Below are positions 57,719-64,000 of a DNA stretch of 64,000 nucleotides, in pieces. The stretch's first letter is position 1; the number at the start of each line of letters is the position of its first letter. Origin of the DNA: Clitopilus passeckerianus (Eukaryota > Basidiomycota > Agaricomycetes > Agaricales > Entolomataceae); NCBI GenBank assembly GCA_944990035.1, contig CALYLX010000080.1, positions 124,001 through 188,000 of the forward strand, given 5' to 3'. The translations under genes were made by a program, and so were the position numbers. A model generated the notes under the pieces. The model was not told where the DNA came from. It was given only the letters and a program-made list of their open reading frames with translations, and ran no database searches.

Positions 57719-58433
57719 CATCCTAGAGACAAGTAGGCCTTGAGGTCCGTGCGCAAAGTTGAAGCAGCTTTTAGTCGATATATGTTAGTTATTGTGGAGA
57801 TTTTGAATCGCGGCTGCTCACCCTACTTATTTCAGCGCGCAGAACAGGACACAGGAACGGTTGATGAAAGTGTGCCTGTCACTCGTTGTATCCTTTGAGA
57901 ACCTGTACGGGTATTCTTCCAGTTATCCTATTCTGGGGGAAAGTTACAAGCACAGCAAAGGTGCAGTGCTGGAATGGCGTTAGCTGGTGTTGGGCGCCTA
58001 TTAGTATTAGCATGCCAACGAAAATAGCGCCAGTGTCACGAGATCATCCTGAAGAAGCAAATCGTTCTCACGAGTACCTTGATCCGAACGGAATTGGACT
58101 TCCGAGAACCGACATCCCTTGTCACGGACCCTCCCAGGACCCTCCTCAGGGACCCGCTGCTGGTAGCTTGTATGAGCTTACGCTTGAGACATGTACTCGA
58201 TGGTTATGACTCTTGACCACGTTTGAACCTCTTACCTATCTTCACATCCTCTCCGCCATTTGAATGAGGATCTTCCGCCAAGACGATCCTACTCGGCTTA
58301 ACTCATCTCAAAGCCCTTCAAATTTCTCGTCCGTAGGGTTCCGCAGGGATGTTCCGCCCGTAAAGGTCAAGCCTGTGGAGTAGAAGGCTGCAATTTCCAA
58401 GTCAACCTACACGTAAACCGGGCTAGGGGAGGA
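57719..58433. other. gene-free stretch upstream of the CFEM gene
   Basis: About 700 nt without supported coding sequence. Confidence 0.4.
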
Positions 58434-58439
58434 TATAAG
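58434..58439 (+). promoter_or_regulatory. TATA box of the CFEM gene
   Basis: TATAAG in the context GGATATAAGGG, about 55 nt upstream of the ATG at 58491. Confidence 0.5.
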
Positions 58440-58490
58440 GGCGTCACCTTTCATGGCTTGCTAATCCTAGTCTGCCCCAACGCGTTGACT

Positions 58491-59119
58491 ATGCTCTTCA
58501 ACTCCGCCTTCTCGCTCTTCGCACTCCTCGCTGCCACCACTGGGGTCGTCGTCGCTCAACAGCCCTCCGGGACTCAGACTGCTCCTAGCGGCGCTCTGCC
58601 GTCACTGAGCCCATGCGTCTTGAAGTGTATCCAGGATGAAGCCGTCGACGATCGTGAATGTTCATCGGGGTATGTACTCAACTATCAGCTCGTTGGATTT
58701 CAGTAACTCATTTATATAACAGAACCGACTTCCAATGCATCTGCACGAACCAGCACGTCCAATCCGAAATCGCGGAATGTCTAGCTGAGCATTGTACATC
58801 CCAAGACCAACAGGCGGCGTTGCAAGCTCAGAAGCAGCAGCTTTTACTGGAGGTGGTGAGCATTTCCTCTTTTCACGCGATTTCCGGACTAAACAGATGG
58901 CGACTTCCAGCATCGGGTACTGCCCCCACCGCAACTGGCACTGGAGCAACAGTGACTGCCATGACACCGACGACGAACGGAGGAGGCGCTGCTAGTACTG
59001 GAACTGCAACAGGCGCGGGTTCTGCACAGACCACTAATGCTGCAGTCGGGAGCATGTCTGGTGCTAGTGGGTTGGGATTCGTCGCGTTGGTAGCTGGTAT
59101 CGTCGGTGTTGCCTTCTAG
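58491..59119 (+). CDS. CFEM-domain protein, probably GPI-anchored
   Basis: Exons 58491-58669 and 58723-59119. The signal peptide (MLFNSAFSLFALLAATTGVV) is followed by a CFEM domain: LSPCVLKCIQDEAVDDRECS, DFQCICTNQHVQSEIAECLA, EHC. Seven of the usual eight cysteines are visible. A Thr/Gly/Ala-rich stalk leads to a hydrophobic tail (LGFVALVAGIVGVAF) of GPI type. CFEM proteins act at the fungal surface, some in heme or iron uptake. The segment 58857-58900 looks like an intron (GTGAGC to AACAG). Splicing it would move the frame away from the GPI tail; keeping it preserves the tail. Confidence 0.85.
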
Positions 59120-59285
59120 ATTATCTTCAATCTGTGGACGATTTCACTGCATTCTGGACTTGGACTTTGAACTCTGTTGTCGAACCTCTACATTCGGTAC
59201 TACCTAATTGTCTTTCGTGATACATACGGACAGCAATAATGATCGAAAGTAACCTGGTGGCATATACAGGTATTCGTTAATGTGA

Positions 59286-60644
59286 CTACTCCCACTGCCC
59301 AACACCGTCATCGCAGAGTTCCCAAACCTTGTCGAACGGGTATCTATCACGCCATGACCCATCTGCTCGGAATCGGAAATGAGGCTCCTGGCAATCGAAC
59401 TGTGGAACAATCTTGAACCCAGCTCGGTTACGTCGGTGTCCCTCCCTGTTCTCCTCTCGAGCTGATAATTCAAACCTCGCACTGCCTGGTGAAAATCCGG
59501 CTCCATATGGGCCCGGATTACTCGTGCTGTCCGTTTCGACTTTGACGACCCACCAGTTCTTGTCTGTTCGCGATTGAATCTGGACTAGGCCTTTGGAGTC
59601 GAGAGCCTTGTTGAACCTCCACTCGCTTTTGGTGTTTGGGCCGTCCGTTCCCATGTCGAAATCCTTCGTAAACGCCCAGAAGGTGACGTCTCGCTCCAAG
59701 AACTTCCTTCCTCCGTCTCTCTGTGATACCGGGGATGTTTCAGGCTGTTCCTCAAATAAGGTATCAGGACGGAGTGCTCACCTCTCTGAATCGCCACCAG
59801 TGCGAGGCAGGAGCTGCTGGGGATGTGAAACCACTCTTGATCTTCCTGACCATGGCCGGAAAATTACGCCAGGCGTAGTCGATTTGGGACTGTAGGGTTG
59901 CCTTCATATCTCTCTGCCACTTCCCGGTATCGTCCATATCTGTAACTAGTTAGCAATCTGACAGAGCCAGAAATTCACGAACTTACCGTCAGCAGCCGCG
60001 ATGCGTAACACAAGACCAAGGTTCTGGAGATGGAAGTGAGCCTTAAGATATCGAGCTATCTCGTTCATCCAGTGCTCCAAAGTGTAGTCCATATTATCGG
60101 AATCGAGGTCCTGATGCGATTTCTTCATGTATAACTTGATAGCTCCTTCACTGCTGTATTCAGATGCCGAGCCTCGTAACACGCTGTCGATTGTGATAAG
60201 TCGCTTGTGGATTCCTTCGGTCGTATCATTCAATTCCTTGTGCAGTTCTTCCAATGGCTTGGAGTTCCTGAAACCATACAACGTGAGCAAAAGAGAACAC
60301 ATGTTTATTACAAGCCTACTTGCCCTTTATTAGCTTTATAAAGCCGATCCTTCAACGCCTCGCCCCAGATCTTGCCGATCTGGTTGAACTCTTCATCGAG
60401 CTTCGATTGGACGGCAACCTCCTGGACTTTGTGGATGATCGACTCCGTAGCCTGCTTCTGGGCGCTAAGTATAGCTTCGACCTGGGAAATTTGCTTTCAT
60501 CAATTCGAAGTCGTTGTGGCAGATTGAAGAACATACAGCTTCGCTCGCCTCGCCATATTTTCGGCCTTTGACATCATCAATAGCTTGTTGCAAGAGGTCG
60601 CCACCAGCAGCTTTCGCAAGATCTATGAGAATTTCGGTAGCCAT
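59286..60644 (-). CDS. unrecognised multi-exon protein
   Basis: A phase-consistent six-exon gene of about 380 residues. The first exon is MATEILIDLAKAAGGDLLQQ. Next is a helical, charged region (VEAILSAQKQATESIIHKVQ, IGKIWGEALKDRLYKANKGQ) and then LEELHKELNDTTEGIHKRL. The last two exons hold a more globular part rich in Trp/Phe and charged residues (KSEWRFNKALDSKGLVQIQS, KNWWVVKVETDS, PHFRFRADGSWRDRYPFDKV). There is no signal peptide or TM. The second-to-third exon junction was chosen to use the AG inside aactccaag, which is the only one that keeps frame. I do not recognise the family. An N-terminal helical bundle with a C-terminal beta-rich module is the most I can say. Confidence 0.65.
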
Positions 60645-60720
60645 GCCGAGTACAAATGGAAGCTGTAAGAGGTATGGAGGAAGAAGAACTGTAGTTTATA
60701 ATCCTCGAATGCTGAGGCCG

Positions 60721-60728
60721 TATTTATA
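60721..60728 (-). promoter_or_regulatory. TATA box of the 60.6-kb gene
   Basis: TATAAATA on the minus strand, about 77-85 nt upstream of the ATG at 60644. Confidence 0.6.
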
Positions 60729-61741
60729 CAGATCCCCGTGCGCCATGAGTCCGAAAGGTTTAATCGTGCTGTCAAATTAGAGGCAAATGTTCAGCCATGT
60801 TCCTCGTGCCGCGAGGAGAAGGCACACTCCTAACCTCTCCCTTCATCTCACCGGTCCTTCAAAGCGACCGAGACGCCTCCTTCCCATTGCCTCCTAAAAT
60901 CCACAGGTTCTCCAGGACAGCTTCGTAAACAGGCCCAAGTATGAGTTGGTATCAGGACGCGTGAACTTCCGGTATTTCCAGATCGTGGATCCATGGCGAG
61001 CCCAACGACGTGGACTCGAAAGTTGACATCCGGAAATTCCTTGGTAAGACCATGCAATAACCTAGGACTGTAGACTTGAAGACTCGAAGAGTTGCTCGGA
61101 GACCACAACACGACTGCTTGATTGTGCCACGATTCAGGGACGGTGCCAGTGAATAGGTACATGTACCCTGTCCGGCACGCTTGGGATTTGAGTGTGAAGG
61201 TACAGGGCAATTCCGGGGTTGGTTCCAGTCCTGGAGCGGACTGGCAGGAACAGGCGATGACTCCCGGATTGTGTACATTGCGGGCGCCATAGAAGTAAAG
61301 GCCGATCTTTCGGCCAGACAGGCCTCACCCCCACCCGTAACAAGCTCAATCCTTGATATAGCTAGACACTATTCTTCGGGAGTTTAGTAGATGCGCAGTG
61401 GATGGGCGCAAGCATTCGAAGGTGGAGGTCGGCTGGCGAGCTAAAGTTTTGAGTTTCAAGATGGTTTTGAGCAAATCTTCAGTATCACCTTGCGCAATGT
61501 TCGATGATTGAGGGGTGCCGGTGAGCGGCCCGGTTCTACCGCATGTTACGTCATCGATTCAATCTGTCTCGTCCGCGCTGACGCAATACTTCTAAATAAA
61601 AATTTTTTCATATTAAATTATATACTTTTCGATCTTAATCTACTTTTTTAATTTAATTATATTTAGAACTATGAAGCAAACCTCAATCTCAACTAAATCT
61701 TCACGCAAACCAATCTTTGGATTCTTAACACCAGGTTCACG
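60729..61741. other. gene-free stretch with an AT-rich island
   Basis: About 1 kb without a supported gene. The segment about 61590-61670 is almost all A/T (runs such as AATTTTTTCATATTAAATTA), unlike its surroundings. A second, weaker AT-rich patch lies at 62240-62300. Confidence 0.5.
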
Positions 61742-61986
61742 GCATGGGTATCTACTATTACACGGACGACGACCCTCCCTGTTCTGTTCCCACCCAAGAA
61801 GTCCGACGTATCCCAGCTCGGGCCATTACACGCTCCTCAATTCCCTGTGTCGTATGGGCAGAAGATGCGCTTTGTTTCGTGCATCGCGTACCAACGATGC
61901 TGTTTGCACTCCAACTTCTCGTTCCAGATGAAAAGCATACCGATGCAAGCGACGCACTCCTCAGAACGTCCCCTTCACGGAGGTAG
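61742..61986 (+). pseudogene. fragment of a fungal protein with a VVWAEDAL motif
   Basis: The reading SSIPCVVWAEDALCFVHRVP is conserved in a family of uncharacterised Agaricomycete proteins, from memory. The frame ends at 61986, and downstream sequence continues only with stops. It is therefore a truncated copy. Moderate to low certainty about the family. Confidence 0.4.
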
Positions 61987-62320
61987 CGGGCCGATTTTAC
62001 CGAAGTACTAGACAAACACCATACAACAAGGAACGTTGTCTATCTGACTATCATGGCTACTTCCTCGTCGTCTTCCACCATCAGCTCGGCATTTTGCTCA
62101 AACGTCTTTAAGCCGTCGTGCGAAAACGCTGTAGCGAGAGGTGGATGTAAATGTTCTTGCCGCCTAACTAGGATTACTGGTGAGTTGATTTGCGTTACTA
62201 CTTGCAACGCCTGACTCACGAAGCTCACAAGCAGTAGAATCGATAATGGATAATAAGAATTTAGGAAAATCACAAATTAAATATAGAAAATGGTTCTACG
62301 ACTATCCCTCCAATAAACCT

Positions 62321-64000
62321 TCAAATTTCGTAAACTTTGACATCGTCAATGAACGACCATGCAGGCGCTTTTCCACCATGGAACGCGAGCTTGTCGTTGC
62401 CTTTGGCTTCAACGCTGTGCTCGTAATACTGCCAGGGGCTATAGCCCGGCTTGATCGTGGCGACAACCTGGTCGTTCCATAAGATGTCGACAAATGCACT
62501 GGCCTCCAACGAGGATCCGCTATAGACACTGGCGTGGAAGAAGCTGATGATGTACTTCTTGCCTGCAGCAGTTGCCAGCGGTTGGGCGGGAGCAAGGGTT
62601 CCAGCGAGCGCATCAGTGCCGGATGCGGATCCCAGCAAGGCGACGCTGCTGCCTGAGTGCGCGTAGGGTGCGTAATGGAAGATGGATGCATCAAGGTTAC
62701 CACCAGCTGGGCTGGTTCCAACCCAGGCGGAAGAGGACCCAACGAAGCAGAATTCGCCGCCACCGCAGCTATAGCCTTCGAAGCTGCTATCAAGGACGTA
62801 GTTCTTGCGAGCGTAACCTCTGGAATAAGTGACTTTCAAGTCGTTCTGGCCATAATTGACGGCCGTCGATTCGTCGGAGACTAAATAGTACTGGAGTTAA
62901 TCAGGGTGAGTTAGCTATCTTGACCTCGAACTATGGATGTATACTCACGAAGCTGCAGGTGTAAGTCGTGGGGTTACCATTGACGACAGCACGCCAAATG
63001 TTGAAATATGCGCATGGTCCTCCAACTGGGTCTGGCCCACGGGTGTTGCAAAGTGCAGCACATGCGTCGACATCATAGGAACTGATGAAGGCGAATCCCA
63101 TGTACTGTCCACACGGTGCGTTAGTTTGACTTATGCCTGATGGAAACAGACCAGTACTTACACCAGGCGCGTTATTAGCACCACCAGTGGGGCCGAAGGT
63201 GAGATCGTATCCTTGAGGTGCAGAAGGATCGGTGAGTGTCTTCTTGGCGTACCCACTGCTGTTCTGAATATACGTCAGTCCAGCAGGTGGTTCCTCCGAC
63301 TGTTGTCCACCGAAGTTCGTCTTTTCGGCGGCGGTATGGATATCGCCATAGAGGGCACATTTGAGGTTGGACTTCTCTCCGAAGACGAAATCGAGGAGGT
63401 AATTGTTATATTCATAGAAGACGTTCGCGAACACTAATGGAAACATTCAGCCATAGACACCAGCGCTCAAGGGGACGTTTCTTACCGCAATTCAGGACTT
63501 CATCACATTTCGCGAGGCATGCATTGACGTCGTAGGTGGCGTTCGACACAAGAGTATATGTCAAGTATGCTGTTCCCTGGATGGACGCATCTCGAGCCTT
63601 CTCGGCCATACCTGTTCCGCCGAAGACCATCTGGTAGTCACCAGCGGACCTTGACTGAAGGTTAACGCTACGAGAGGTTTTGTTCGTTCCAGTTACCCTG
63701 CTGACGGTTGTGTTAGCCTCAGTAACCTGACCATCGACGGCGGTAACAGTCGTTTCTGGTATTGGCAGGTCAGGGAGCGTATCACCGGCCGCAGTGTCCT
63801 TCTGGTTGACATTGGTGACTGTCGCAGCAATCGTTTCGGTATCCGTCACGTTTGCCGTTGGATCCAGAACGCCTTGGAACGTGTCGGGTCTGCCTTGCAG
63901 TGCCGGAGGTACCAGCTGGGACGCGGCTAACAGCGCATTCAGTTGACTTTATCCGACATCAACGAGCGCACTACGACCCTCACCATTGACCGCGACGGCG
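62321..64000 (-). CDS. PAN/apple-like secreted fruit-body-type protein (5' partial)
   Basis: The gene runs off the right edge, so the signal peptide and first exon are incomplete (AVAVNG precedes an intron at about 63940-63980). Two related Cys modules are visible: TYDVNACLAKCDEVLNC with FANVFYEYNN and LKCALYGDI, and then SSYDVDACAALCNTRGPDPV with CAYFNIW and TTYTCSF. They have the spacing of PAN-like domains. Next come YYLVSDESTAVNYGQNDLKV and a C-terminal galactose-binding-like module (NYVLDSSFEGYSC to SFIDDVKVYEI). Proteins of this type are abundant in mushroom fruit bodies (fruit-body specific proteins) and are thought to sit in the cell wall. Exon junctions are phase-consistent. Confidence 0.78.

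Noticed and set aside
60848..61290. Minus-strand ORFs as a possible gene upstream of the 60.6-kb gene
   Set aside because: Two overlapping frames with no conserved motif, no start context and no introns consistent with the neighbours.
1..64000. CRISPR arrays, rRNA and tRNA genes
   Set aside because: No regularly spaced repeats and no tRNA or rRNA consensus was seen on reading. A tRNA scan was not possible, so a missed tRNA cannot be excluded.

Overview
The window is nuclear DNA from a filamentous basidiomycete, most likely a mushroom-forming Agaricomycete. Genes are split by many short (about 50-60 nt) GT-AG introns with CTNAC-like branch sites. The families are typical of that group: CFEM/GPI protein, PAN-like fruit-body type secreted protein, trichodiene-fold sesquiterpene synthase, multi-exon P450, DUF5648 repeat proteins, a SET protein of the SMYD type, and a 7-TM family ending in a GxYP(A/S)F motif. 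All exon models were built by eye from splice signals, reading frame and comparison between paralogues inside the window.

Layout. 0-4 kb: 3' end of a Ser/Thr-rich single-pass membrane protein and a mitochondrial-type BipA/TypA GTPase. 4-5 kb: secreted GH134-like mannanase (minus). 6-17 kb: accessory region with a dispersed repeat, three tandem 7-TM genes (the first decayed), a pirin gene, a truncated copy of the mad1 3' end and a P450 pseudogene. 18-21 kb: spindle-checkpoint gene mad1. 22-23 kb: second GH134-like gene. 25-31 kb: zinc-finger-like protein and two BTB-domain paralogues. 31-36 kb: gene-poor, with a 5'-unresolved DUF5648 gene and a P450 fragment. 36.7-40.3 kb: sesquiterpene synthase (with an in-frame TAG) convergent with a complete P450, a small terpene locus. 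41-46 kb: SET protein and a fourth 7-TM gene. 46-58 kb: two phosphotransferase-like (APH) copies, each carrying one disabling lesion, a small cytolysin/lectin-fold candidate, a DUF262 protein with a 928-nt intron, an ankyrin-repeat gene with a frameshift, and a DUF5648 gene. 58-64 kb: CFEM protein, an unrecognised multi-exon gene, and the 3' part of a PAN-like secreted protein that runs off the right edge.

The housekeeping genes (BipA, mad1, DUF262, pirin, SET) look intact. Between them lie repeated small families: GH134 x2, 7-TM x4, BTB x2, DUF5648 x2, APH-like x2, P450 x3 and mad1 x1.2. One member of several of these pairs is truncated or interrupted. This suggests local duplication followed by decay. 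The clearest trace is the 7-TM gene plus mad1 3' end, which occur twice at a constant offset of about 4.65 kb.
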